A DNA stretch of 64,000 nt from Pseudarcicella hirudinis. Its GTDB lineage: Bacteria > Bacteroidota > Bacteroidia > Cytophagales > Spirosomataceae. Below are positions 1-9,075 of the stretch, in pieces. Under the pieces are notes generated by a model. That model saw only the letters and a program-made list of their open reading frames with translations. It did no database searches and was not told where the DNA came from. Numbering within the stretch: the first letter of the stretch is position 1; every line of letters starts with the position of its first letter. Where the stretch lies: positions 1-64,000 of the forward strand of contig NZ_FOXH01000014.1 in NCBI RefSeq assembly GCF_900115665.1, in the 5' to 3' direction. A program made the position numbers and the translations under genes.

Positions 1-2007
1 ACTCGTACAACCACTTACTGTACAAGTCACTGTATAATCTGTTGTTACGGTCGGACTAACGGTAATCGAACTCGTTGTGCCGCCATTTGACCAGGTATAA
101 GTTCCTGTACAACCACTCGCTGTTAAAGTAGCTGACTCACCTGAGCAAATTGTCTTACCTCCTGTTACTGTTGGTGTCGGTGGTATTGAATTCACTGTTA
201 CAGTAGCTTTTGTCGAACTCGCACTTGTACAACCACTTATGGTACAAGTCACTGTATAATCTGTTGTTACGGTCGGACTAACGGTAATCGAACTCGTTGT
301 ACCTCCATTCGACCAGGTATAAGTTCCTCCGGTGCAACCACTTGCTGTTAAAGTTGCTGAACCGCCTGAACAAATCGCTGTTCCTCCTGTCACTGTTGGT
401 ACTGGTGGTATTGAATTCACTGTTACAGTAGCTTTTGTCGAACTCGCACTCGTACAACCACTTACTGTACAAGTTACTGTATAATCTGTCGTTACGGTCG
501 GACTAACGGTAATCGAACTCGTTGTGCCGCCATTTGACCAGGCATAAGTTCCGGTGCAACCACTCGCTGTTAAAGTAGCTGATTCCCCTGAACAAATTGT
601 CTTACCTCCTGTTACTGTTGGTACCGGTGGTATTGGATTCACTGTAATTGTTCCGCTTCCTGAACTTGCACTTGTACAACCACTGATCTTACAGGTTACT
701 GTATAAGTTGTTGTAGTCGTCGGACTTACGGTAATTGAGCTTGTAGTTCCGCCATTTGACCAGGCATAGGTTCCTGTACAACCACTCGCTGTTAAAGTAG
801 CTGATTCACCTGAACAAATTGTCTTACCTCCTGTTACTGTTGGTGTCGGTGGTATTGAATTAACTGTCACAGTAGCTTTCGTTGAACTCGCACTGGTACA
901 ACCACTTACTGTACAAGTCACTGTATAATCTGTCGTTACGGTCGGACTTACTGTAATTGAACTCGTAGTTCCGCCATTTGACCAGGTATAAGTTCCGGTG
1001 CAACCACTCGCTGTTAAAGTAGCTGAACCGCCTGAACAAATCGCTGTTCCACCTGTTACCGTTGGTACTGGTGGTATTGGGTTTACTGTCACTGTCGCTT
1101 TGGTCGAACTCGCACTCGTACAACCACTTACTGTACAAGTCACTGTATAATCTGTCGTTACTGTTGGACTTACGGTAATCGAACTCGTTGCACCTCCATT
1201 CGACCAGGTATAAGTTCCTGTACAACCACTCGCTGTTAAAGTAGCTGATTCACCTGAACAAATTGTCTTACCTCCTGTTACAGTCGGTACTGGTGGTATT
1301 GGGTTTACTGTTACAGTCGCTTTGGTCGAACTTGCACTGGTACAACCACTTACTGTACAAGTCACTGTATAATCTGTTGTTACGGTCGGACTAACGGTAA
1401 TCGAACTCGTTGTGCCGCCATTTGACCAGGCATAAGTTCCGGTACAACCACTCGCTGTTAAAGTAGCTGACTCTCCTGAGCAAATTGTCTTACCTCCTGT
1501 TACTGTTGGTACTGGTGGTATTGGATTCACTGTCACTGTCGCTTTCGCCGAACTTGCACTGGTACAACCACTTACTGTACAGGTTACTGTATAATCTGTC
1601 GTTACGGTCGGACTTACTGTAATTGAACTCGTAGTTCCTCCATTCGACCAGGCATAAGTTCCTCCGGTGCAACCACTCGCTGTCAAGGTAGCTGACTCAC
1701 CTGAACAAATTGTTTTACCTCCCGTTGCTGTTGGTACAGATGGAATCGGATTGACTGTTACTGTCGCTTTCGCCGAACTTGCACTGGTACAACCACTTAC
1801 GGTACAAGTCACTGTATAATCTGTCGTTACGGTCGGACTAACTGTAATTGAACTTGTTGTGCCGCCATTCGACCAGGTATAAGTTCCTCCGGTGCAGCCA
1901 CTTGTTGTCAAAGTTGCCGAATTACCGGAACAAATTGTTGTTCCTCCTGTTACGACAGGAGTACCTGGAGTTGTATTCACTGTTGCAGTGACTGCCTTTC
2001 TATCTGC
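1..2007 (-). repeat. Tandem 222/225-bp Ig-like coding repeats
   Basis: Repeat boundaries (top-strand 'act' of the SGCTS motif) fall at 1, 223, 448, 670, 892, 1114, 1336, 1558 and 1783, giving unit lengths of 222 or 225 bp. The 225-bp units carry one extra Gly codon in CTGGTYTW versus CTGTYTW. Each unit encodes an ICSG, a SGCTG, a TYTWSNGG and a VTCTVSGCTS motif. DNA identity between units is very high, so the array should recombine easily. It continues past the left edge. Confidence 0.93.
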
Positions 2008-5000
2008 TCCGGCCGTTTCACAATTTGTCGTAGTATTTTTACACGCAACATAATAAGTCGTTGTCGTTCCGATGCTTGGAGCATATGTATTTCCCGTTGT
2101 CAATGCGGTAGTTGTAACCTTATCTGCATACCAAACCGGCGTCTGACCTGAGGCACATGAAGCACTCAAATTCACTGTAACAGAACTTGATCCACTCTTA
2201 CATGCTGCCCCTGGTGTAACAGTCGGCGCAGCAGGAATCGGCTTAACGATCACTATATACGACACAAATGGTCGGCAGGAAGCATCATCAGGAACAGGTT
2301 TCAAACAACCGTAAACATAATACGTCATATCTGTCGTTCCTGTATTCGCTGGTAAGCCTGTCAAATTTGTAGCCGTAACGGTTCCATTTATTAATGATGC
2401 TTCCGGCTGTAAGCAATACATCGTTCCGGCCATTGCATATGGATTCGTCTGAGAGGTCGTAAAAGCACACCATTCTATATAAGTTCCGGCAATAGTCTGA
2501 TTACTTGTCAGTGACAACGATGGTATCGGCTGTCCTGAACAAATTGTAATTGTTGAACTAGGAGTAGGATTCGACAAAGTCGGGCAAGGACAACCTTTAA
2601 CTGTAGTTGTTGCCGTTGCAGTACATCCACCTGCTGAAGTTAGCGTAACAGTATAGGTACCCGGTGCTGAAGTTGAAGGACTTTGAGTTGTCGAAGTAAA
2701 ACTACCTGGTCCTGACCATGAATAACTGATCGCCGGGTTATTTAAAGTTACAGAGATGTCATCCAATGCAAAATCATTTCCATCAGAGTTAACATTTTCA
2801 TTCATAATGGCAATGGTTACAGAAGTATTAGCTCCTGAATTCCAGACACCTGTAAATTGCTGCCATTGACAATTAGTTGCAGATAAAGTCGTTGTTGACC
2901 CAACTTTTACACCATTTGCCGTAAAATAAAGTTTCGCCGGATTTGTTGTATTAATTGATTCCGCCCAGGCCGAAAGTTTATAATCTGTATTCGGCTTTAC
3001 TGTAATTTTCTGATACCAGATTTTCGTAGTAGCGATAACTGATCCATCCGCTACCATAAAATTTCCGGAACCGGAGGTATGGTCAGTACAAGAGCCTGCA
3101 AAGCTAAAATAGCTGTTTGCATTAGTTGTTACACCATAATATCCATTTCCACTTGTTCCAAGATAATATTCAGATCCAAAACCAGTATCTCCTCCGGAAA
3201 AATCTCCGTTAGCTATCAGGTTAGGATTCGTTACTGTTCCGGCAACACTTAGCTGAACCGCAGAACCACAACTTACACCGCTATTGGATGCAGAAGCAGA
3301 AACACCGCTAAATCCACCATTTACAGCAACCGTAACCTGTCTTTCTGTACTTTCACAACCGTTTAAGGTACAAGTCACGAAATAACCGGTTGAAGTGGTA
3401 AGGGTTGGAGTGGTATAAGATGCACCTGTAAATACTGGAGTTGTAGAATTCTGAGAATTATACCATTTTACAGTTCCGGTACAACCTGTAGCTACTAATG
3501 TAGTACTTCCGGATCCGCAAAGTGAGACATTGGCTACTGCCGGTGCGGCCGGGCAAGTTACCTCTGTGATACAAACATCATCAATACCTACACCATCTCC
3601 TTCATCATCGTTCGGAGTGATATAGAACTCAAGATAAGTTGCTCCTTCAGGGGCTATCATTTCTGCACAGACCTGCGTCCAGTCCAACGTTTCCCATTTA
3701 CCATCTGAATCGGCGGTAACTGTTTTTTCAATATCCTGTTGTGAAATCAGGGTTGCTGAAGTAGTTGATCCGTTTCTAAATTTAAATTCAAAGAGCACTT
3801 TTGCGTCTCCCTGATTCGCAGTTGGGTTGAATGCTGCCAGATAAGCACAAATGCTGTATTTATTGCCAGGGGTGACAGGAATTAAAGTTTGTCCGGAAGC
3901 AGAATAATAAACACACTGGCTTTTTCTTGCATAGACAAAGCGATCTCCTGAGTTGGCATTACCTGTTGCACTGGCATCTATATAGTAAGCACCATTTTTA
4001 TTATCATAATCGTTTACCGTAGTGCCGATTGACCAGCTTTGAGGTTCAGCACCTCTGTAAGCATCGGTATTCACGGCAGTTTTGGTAATATATGAAGCCG
4101 GTGAAGACATGAAGGTTACAGGGAATTTTTTTCCACCATTTGTAGCACCATTATCTGTTTCAAAACTTGCATTATTAACAAGATTATTCGTACAAGCCTG
4201 CGGAGTACAATTTTTCTTCACGACAACCATTACTGCATTTGAAACACCCACATATTCAGTACATTTATTTCTGCGAGCTGTTCTTATAAAACAGGTAGTC
4301 TGAGTAATTACAGGAGGATCGTAGGTAGCAGAGTTTGCTCCGGAAATCAACTGATAAATATTTCCGGACATATTTGTCTGGCAGGCACCATTGATCAGAG
4401 TGGTGGTTTTATACCACTGATATTCAATTCCTTTTCCGGTATCTCCTCCATCCGGGGCAGTTACTTCTGTAAGTAATGCCGGATCTGTTGATCCCGTATT
4501 TTTACACAAAGTTTGCGGAGAACCAATTGTTCCTCCACTTGTCAGGTTATTACAGGTATTGTCTACAGTAAGACAAAGGTTATCCAATTTCAGATAATCG
4601 GCACTTGCATACCCTTCAACTCTTAAATAAGAAGTATTTGCGGGGGCAGTTCCGGAAAGAACATATTCTTTCAACGGAGTCTGTCCTGAAGGCACAATAT
4701 CTACATCCCAGTCAACCTGTACATTGGTAAAAGACAACAATGTTCCGGCACTGTTATAAAATGCCAGTCTGAACTGGTGATCGTATTTAGGTTCATGCGT
4801 TCCACCATAAGCAGAAAGTGTATAAGAAGAACCGGGAGCAATATTATTTACCTTCTGCCAGATCCATGACGGGGTTGAAGTCGCATTTAAATAAGCATTA
4901 TAATTATCACATACAGGATATCCTGTCCAGGTATAAACTGTTCCTCCGGACCACTCCCAATATTTTGTTTTGTAAGATGAATTATAACCCGGTCTGTCTT

Positions 5001-6168
5001 CCTGTATTTCAAAACTCGGGTTTAATAACAACCCTCCGGCACAGTCACAGGTAACTGAGCTGGCTCCACAGGTAACTGAAGTACTGAAAATCTGATAGTG
5101 TACTTCTCCGGCTTCATGTGTATATGTATTAGCGACAACCTGTCCTTCGATATCTCCCGCACCAGACTTAACAATATTAAAATAAGGTGCAAATAAAGTC
5201 CCGATTTCAGTATTGGTACCATTCAATGTAATGGTTGCTCCTGAAGCACCATTTACGAAGTTGAACAAAATATATTTACCCGCCGCATCCGGAACACTTG
5301 TAAATGTAGGAACCGTCCAACTCAGACTGCTTGCACTTTGCAAGTCAACAGTAATAATGGCCGGGTTAGTAGCAGAAGGAACATTACTGAATTTGATTTC
5401 AGTCAATGATGTTAATTTGGAAGCGTTAATTTTAAAGAAATTCGATCTGCCGGCAGTTAATGTAAATGTATATGAAGTTCCTGTAGGAGATATAGCCGTA
5501 TTTGAACTACAGTTTTTATGGGCATCCGAAGTAGCTTTCAGTTGCGTAAAAATTGAGTTAAAATCAAGTACATCCTGCTTAATAGAAGCCAGGGTCTGTG
5601 TAGCTGACAGATTAATACGCGGAATAGCATCCTGAGAGGATGCCGATGAAATCGTGATTCTGGTTGGGTTCGAACTCCAATATTTTGAAGTGGAAGTAAA
5701 AGCAGCATCCGGTATTTTCATAAAACCGTTGCTTCCTACTGAAAGTCCGGTACCAGATTGATATGTTATACCCGTCTCCGCAATCAATGTGGTTTTATTA
5801 GCATCTCCGGAAACCGAAAATGCTCCATCTGTAGCAGTGGAGATTGTAAATGCCCCTCTTAGGGTGACTTTTCCTCCGGCCGCAATCCCCCCGTCGATGT
5901 TCCCGTTATTAAGGCTTATACCGTTTTGGGTAAAAACGTTAAAGCTTTGTACAGGAGCCAAAGGGTTCTGAGCGAGCAAGTTGCCAGAAAAGGTTTGAAA
6001 AATAAACAAAATTGTTCCCAAAAAAAGATTTACCAAAAATCTATTTTGATTAATGGCATGCTTTTTGATAACTGGGCCTTGTTTAAAATTTTGCCAGAAA
6101 GAGAAATTTAAGGCACTGAATTTCCGACTGCCATAAGTGGACAGCATTGATGCAGTAAAGTTTTTCAT
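1..6168 (-). CDS. Giant secreted modular surface protein with Ig-like repeats (partial, C-terminus outside window)
   Basis: One uninterrupted minus-strand frame of 2,056 codons from ATG at 6168 to the window edge. The frame is held through all repeats: each repeat boundary falls on the same codon phase. Order of parts: a long basic n-region followed by a hydrophobic stretch ending LLAQ (about residues 43-66, signal peptide); a choice-of-anchor A type domain (about 70-365, with the typical GTLFAP and IEGQVVANTY strings); a jelly-roll module (about 380-530, LNPSFE to LDNLCL); an Ig-like spacer; a second such module ending IDDVCI (to about 870); Ig-like domains; a third module ending LDDISV (about 977-1140); then Ig-like domains that become near-identical 74-75 residue repeats with paired Cys. 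This organisation is typical of Bacteroidota cell-surface adhesins. A T9SS C-terminal domain is expected beyond the edge but is not visible. Its substrate or partner is unknown. Confidence 0.88.
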   Translation of the reverse strand, partial: MKNFTASMLSTYGSRKFSALNFSFWQNFKQGPVIKKHAINQNRFLVNLFLGTILFIFQTFSGNLLAQNPLAPVQSFNVFTQNGISLNNGNIDGGIAAGGKVTLRGAFTISTATDGAFSVSGDANKTTLIAETGITYQSGTGLSVGSNGFMKIPDAAFTSTSKYWSSNPTRITISSASSQDAIPRINLSATQTLASIKQDVLDFNSIFTQLKATSDAHKNCSSNTAISPTGTSYTFTLTAGRSNFFKINASKLTSLTEIKFSNVPSATNPAIITVDLQSASSLSWTVPTFTSVPDAAGKYILFNFVNGASGATITLNGTNTEIGTLFAPYFNIVKSGAGDIEGQVVANTYTHEAGEVHYQIFSTSVTCGASSVTCDCAGGLLLNPSFEIQEDRPGYNSSYKTKYWEWSGGTVYTWTGYPVCDNYNAYLNATSTPSWIWQKVNNIAPGSSYTLSAYGGTHEPKYDHQFRLAFYNSAGTLLSFTNVQVDWDVDIVPSGQTPLKEYVLSGTAPANTSYLRVEGYASADYLKLDNLCLTVDNTCNNLTSGGTIGSPQTLCKNTGSTDPALLTEVTAPDGGDTGKGIEYQWYKTTTLINGACQTNMSGNIYQLISGANSATYDPPVITQTTCFIRTARRNKCTEYVGVSNAVMVVVKKNCTPQACTNNLVNNASFETDNGATNGGKKFPVTFMSSPASYITKTAVNTDAYRGAEPQSWSIGTTVNDYDNKNGAYYIDASATGNANSGDRFVYARKSQCVYYSASGQTLIPVTPGNKYSICAYLAAFNPTANQGDAKVLFEFKFRNGSTTSATLISQQDIEKTVTADSDGKWETLDWTQVCAEMIAPEGATYLEFYITPNDDEGDGVGIDDVCITEVTCPAAPAVANVSLCGSGSTTLVATGCTGTVKWYNSQNSTTPVFTGASYTTPTLTTSTGYFVTCTLNGCESTERQVTVAVNGGFSGVSASASNSGVSCGSAVQLSVAGTVTNPNLIANGDFSGGDTGFGSEYYLGTSGNGYYGVTTNANSYFSFAGSCTDHTSGSGNFMVADGSVIATTKIWYQKITVKPNTDYKLSAWAESINTTNPAKLYFTANGVKVGSTTTLSATNCQWQQFTGVWNSGANTSVTIAIMNENVNSDGNDFALDDISVTLNNPAISYSWSGPGSFTSTTQSPSTSAPGTYTVTLTSAGGCTATATTTVKGCPCPTLSNPTPSSTITICSGQPIPSLSLTSNQTIAGTYIEWCAFTTSQTNPYAMAGTMYCLQPEASLINGTVTATNLTGLPANTGTTDMTYYVYGCLKPVPDDASCRPFVSYIVIVKPIPAAPTVTPGAACKSGSSSVTVNLSASCASGQTPVWYADKVTTTALTTGNTYAPSIGTTTTYYVACKNTTTNCETAGADRKAVTATVNTTPGTPVVTGGTTICSGNSATLTTSGCTGGTYTWSNGGTTSSITVSPTVTTDYTVTCTVSGCTSASSAKATVTVNPIPSVPTATGGKTICSGESATLTASGCTGGTYAWSNGGTTSSITVSPTVTTDYTVTCTVSGCTSASSAKATVTVNPIPPVPTVTGGKTICSGESATLTASGCTGTYAWSNGGTTSSITVSPTVTTDYTVTCTVSGCTSASSTKATVTVNPIPPVPTVTGGKTICSGESATLTASGCTGTYTWSNGGATSSITVSPTVTTDYTVTCTVSGCTSASSTKATVTVNPIPPVPTVTGGTAICSGGSATLTASGCTGTYTWSNGGTTSSITVSPTVTTDYTVTCTVSGCTSASSTKATVTVNSIPPTPTVTGGKTICSGESATLTASGCTGTYAWSNGGTTSSITVSPTTTTTYTVTCKISGCTSASSGSGTITVNPIPPVPTVTGGKTICSGESATLTASGCTGTYAWSNGGTTSSITVSPTVTTDYTVTCTVSGCTSASSTKATVTVNSIPPVPTVTGGTAICSGGSATLTASGCTGGTYTWSNGGTTSSITVSPTVTTDYTVTCTISGCTSASSTKATVTVNSIPPTPTVTGGKTICSGESATLTASGCTGTYTWSNGGTTSSITVSPTVTTDYTVTCTVSGCTS

Positions 6169-7126
6169 TTTTTAAACTTTATTGATTTTAGCGGCGGGTT
6201 TGAGAATGTCAAACGATGTCTGAGGAGGGCGGGACTCAAACGAACAAATGCTTTAGTTTATTTACGAAGCAATTCAGAAAATTCAGGCAATATTCTTCAG
6301 CCCTGCTTCCTTTCTGAAGATTGAAAAAGCATGGAAATGGCGTATATCCACAGCAAGTCAACCCTGAAGCTGGTGCAATAATCCTAATGTTCTGTTTTTG
6401 CTTGTAATTTTATCGATCCTGTGCGGAATAGACCGATTGATGCTACATTTTAAATTTTCGATTAATCACTGATAGTAGAGTAAAAAGCGCTAAAATGCGA
6501 TTAATAGCATTCTTTCTACTAAATATCAAAGCAATAAAACTGTTAGAAAATTCGAAACTCCTTTTTGCCATGTGCGGATAGGCATAACGGAAATGTTAAT
6601 CTAAGAGTTTCTTGTCCTGGCGGGAAACAATTTCAAAAATATCCCAGCGACGGGATGGTGTAAATAACAATAAATGGCGTGTTAGTGTTATTAAAACTTA
6701 AATCATAATAAACGCTTTATAAAATACCCTTTTTTAAATAAAGATATCATATGAAACGTCTGACGTATTCATAAGGCTTTTTGCGGCTACCATCTGACTA
6801 CACGTTACAGTAAGCTAAAATCATGCCAATCGTATATTATTTCTTATTTCATTTTTTTTCGTTTTTTTTATTTTTTTTATCCATTGTTAATTTTATTTCA
6901 TTTTATACCAACTTTTATCCGGGAGAAACATTATTCTTCCACTACTTATCATTTATCTTCTGCAAGAGTTAAAGTAAAAGCATTCAAAATACTCAAATAA
7001 CCGGAGTTAAGACATCCAAATAGTTAATTTTTCGTATGTTTTTGTCAAAATGGTTCTTCATGAGAATCGTTTATTTATTTTTATCTGTATCCAATTACTT
7101 TATACTCAATTCTCAAGCGTAATAAA
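6169..7126. other. Long divergent intergenic region
   Basis: 958 bp without a credible gene between the minus-strand adhesin and the plus-strand SGNH hydrolase. It holds the presumed promoters of both. The first 130 bp contain three short blocks shared with the region upstream of the secreted hydrolase gene (see the separate entry). Around 6848-6880 there are several runs of T. No perfect TAnnTTTG box was found near either start. Confidence 0.6.
6187..6299 (-). promoter_or_regulatory. Conserved upstream blocks of the adhesin gene
   Basis: Three blocks, tttagcggcgg (6187-6197), atttacgaa (6260-6268) and ggcaatattcttca (6286-6299), recur in the same order upstream of the secreted hydrolase gene at 51699-51760. 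They lie 19-131 nt before the adhesin start codon. The function is inferred only from this recurrence: a shared promoter or activator site for exported proteins is possible. Confidence 0.4.
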
Positions 7127-7834
7127 ATGACAAGATTTCCCTGTTTTTCTCTCGCTCTGCTTTTTGCCGGATTGATTTTCCTAAAAACATTAATGCCTCA
7201 ATCTCAAAAATCTGTCATGATTTCTCAAGCACCTTCCGGAAAAAGCTTTCTGGCCCTTGGCGATTCTTATACTATTGGTGAAAGTGTGGAAAACAAAGAC
7301 CGATGGAGCGTTCAGTTAACCCAGTTACTAAGAAAAGATTCTGTTTTCATTCAAAAGCATGATATCATTGCCCGGTCAGGTTGGACAACCGCCGAATTAA
7401 TTGAGGGAATTAAACAAAGAAAAATTACCGAAACCTATGACATGGTTGCTCTTCTGATCGGAGTAAATAACCAATACAGAAGTCAAAGTGTAGAAACTTA
7501 TCGATGGGAATTCAGAAAATTACTCAAAATATGTTCAAAATTTACCGGAAATAAGGAATCTAAAGTCATGGTTCTATCCATTCCCGATTGGGGTGTTACT
7601 CCTTTTGCCAGAAACCGGGATAAAAATCAACTTTCTCGGGAAATCGATGAATTTAATAATGTTGCCCGTGAGGAATGTGGAAATTTCGGAATAACATTTA
7701 TTGATATTACCAGCATCTCCAGACAGCAAACCGGACCCGAAATGATTGCCAGCGATAATCTTCATTTTTCAGGGTTAATGTACGGACTCTGGGCACAAAA
7801 GGCTCTTGAAACAGCCAAACAAATTCTCAAATAG
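7127..7834 (+). CDS. SGNH/GDSL-family hydrolase, exported
   Basis: 235 residues. An N-terminal hydrophobic segment (about 5-22) suggests a signal peptide or membrane anchor. Block I is ALGDSYTIGE (nucleophile Ser near residue 47), block III is GVNNQY, and block V is DNLHFSG with the catalytic Asp/His pair near the C-terminus. These are the SGNH hydrolase signatures, so an esterase or lipase acting on an ester of a lipid, sugar or other small substrate is expected; the substrate cannot be read from sequence. It lies 62 bp before the phosphotransferase-like gene on the same strand and may be co-transcribed with it. Confidence 0.88.
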   Translation: MTRFPCFSLALLFAGLIFLKTLMPQSQKSVMISQAPSGKSFLALGDSYTIGESVENKDRWSVQLTQLLRKDSVFIQKHDIIARSGWTTAELIEGIKQRKITETYDMVALLIGVNNQYRSQSVETYRWEFRKLLKICSKFTGNKESKVMVLSIPDWGVTPFARNRDKNQLSREIDEFNNVAREECGNFGITFIDITSISRQQTGPEMIASDNLHFSGLMYGLWAQKALETAKQILK

Positions 7835-7896
7835 CTGCCTTCATTCATAATATTCAGTTTTTTCTATAAATTGTACCAAATACAACTACAGAAAAA

Positions 7897-8961
7897 ATGA
7901 ATGAAAGAACACTTGATGATGCAACATCTGTCAGAAACGGAGAAGAACTAAACCAAATCCTGTTAAGCACTTATCTTAAAAGTCAACTCCCTGATTTTGA
8001 AGGAATAACCCAAATCAGCCAATTTCCCGGAGGATTTTCAAATCTCACCTATCTGATTAAAACCTCTGGTCGGGATTTTGTGCTAAGAAGACCTCCTGTT
8101 GGTGCTGCCATTAAATCAGCACATGATATGAGCCGGGAATTTAAAGTACTTTCTCTGCTCCGTCCTTCATATCCGAAAGTGCCTGAACCTGTTATTTTTT
8201 GCGAGGATGAATCAGTTATCGGAAGTCCGTTTTATTTAATGGAAAGAGTCAAAGGTATTATCCTGAGAGGAAAAGAAGCTCCTTCCTTTAAAATTACGGA
8301 AGAAAAAATGAGAGAGGTATCCATCGCACTAATAGATAATCTTGCTGCTTTACATGCTCTGGACCTGGAAAGTACCAGGCTTATTTCACTGGGAAAACCT
8401 GATGGCTATGTCCAGAGACAGGTTGAAGGCTGGATCGGACGATACGAAAAAGCCCAAACGGATTCTATACAGGAGCTGTCTGATATTGCTGATTGGTTAC
8501 GAAGTCATCTGCCAAAAACCCAGCAGGCAGCTTTTCTTCACAATGACTATAAGTTCGATAATGTTTTATTAAACCCCGAAGACCTTTCAGAAATTGTTTC
8601 GGTACTGGATTGGGAAATGTCAACTGTAGGAGATCCGCTAATGGATCTGGGGGCAGCATTAGCTTACTGGTGTCAGGAAAATGACGGTGATTTTCTGAAA
8701 TCCTTCAATATTACCTGGTTAAAAGGGAATCTCAGCCGCCATGAAGTAATAGAAAGATACCGTGACGTTTCCGGCAGAGATTTGAGTGATATCGTCTTTT
8801 ACTATGTATTCGGTTTGTATAAAAACATTGTGATTATGCAGCAGATTTATGCAAGATGGAAAACAGGCCTTACCAAAGACCCTCGTTTCGGTGCTTTAAT
8901 ATTTGGTGTAAAAGAGTTATCAAAAATGGCAAAAAACACAATTAATACCGGAAAAATATAA
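7897..8961 (+). CDS. Phosphotransferase (APH) family protein
   Basis: 354 residues with the aminoglycoside phosphotransferase/choline kinase-like fold. The catalytic loop is HNDYKFDNVLL (about 216-226) and the metal-binding motif is VLDWEMSTVGDPLMDLG (about 236-252). The N-terminal part has the family's FPGGFSNLTYL nucleotide-binding loop. Proteins of this subgroup often sit beside acyl-CoA dehydrogenase and beta-oxidation genes (the family resembles the N-terminal part of ACAD10/11), and here the next gene is fadN. Antibiotic resistance is unlikely; phosphorylation of a hydroxyacyl intermediate is an inference from family context. The fadN promoter and operator lie just after its stop codon, so the two genes are probably separately regulated. 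Confidence 0.85.
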   Translation: MNERTLDDATSVRNGEELNQILLSTYLKSQLPDFEGITQISQFPGGFSNLTYLIKTSGRDFVLRRPPVGAAIKSAHDMSREFKVLSLLRPSYPKVPEPVIFCEDESVIGSPFYLMERVKGIILRGKEAPSFKITEEKMREVSIALIDNLAALHALDLESTRLISLGKPDGYVQRQVEGWIGRYEKAQTDSIQELSDIADWLRSHLPKTQQAAFLHNDYKFDNVLLNPEDLSEIVSVLDWEMSTVGDPLMDLGAALAYWCQENDGDFLKSFNITWLKGNLSRHEVIERYRDVSGRDLSDIVFYYVFGLYKNIVIMQQIYARWKTGLTKDPRFGALIFGVKELSKMAKNTINTGKI

Positions 8962-8971
8962 AAATAAAATA

Positions 8972-9009
8972 GTATGCTTGCATAACAAATAGATTTTTAT
9001 TTATCTTTA
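8972..9009 (+). promoter_or_regulatory. fadN promoter with overlapping operator
   Basis: The 16-mer GTATGCTTGCATAACA (8972-8987) contains the dyad TATGC-TT-GCATA. The TTG inside it (8978-8980) is followed after 21 nt by TATCTTTA (9002-9009), close to the Bacteroidota -7 box TAnnTTTG. The same 16-mer, the same embedded TTG and the same 21-nt spacing occur upstream of fadA on the other strand. A dimeric repressor bound here would cover the -33 element. The regulator (TetR or MarR type by analogy) is not in the window. Confidence 0.75.
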
Positions 9010-9075
9010 TGATGTTGGAGAAAGTTGACGGGAAAGACAAACTAAAAATTGATATAATTACAAAACAATTTCACA

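Noticed and set aside
278-2473. Several short minus-strand frames (60-121 codons) rich in Ser, Tyr, Asn and Trp
   Set aside because: They are out-of-frame readings of the Ig-like repeat array; the continuous in-phase frame from 6168 explains the DNA.
5660-5680. tRNA-like GGTTCGAACTCC string
   Set aside because: It lies inside the adhesin coding frame and no acceptor or anticodon stem can be formed around it.
6848-6880. T-tracts as a phase-variable switch
   Set aside because: They are over 240 bp from the nearest start codon and mixed with other bases, so slippage would not alter a reading frame; no promoter is recognisable around them.
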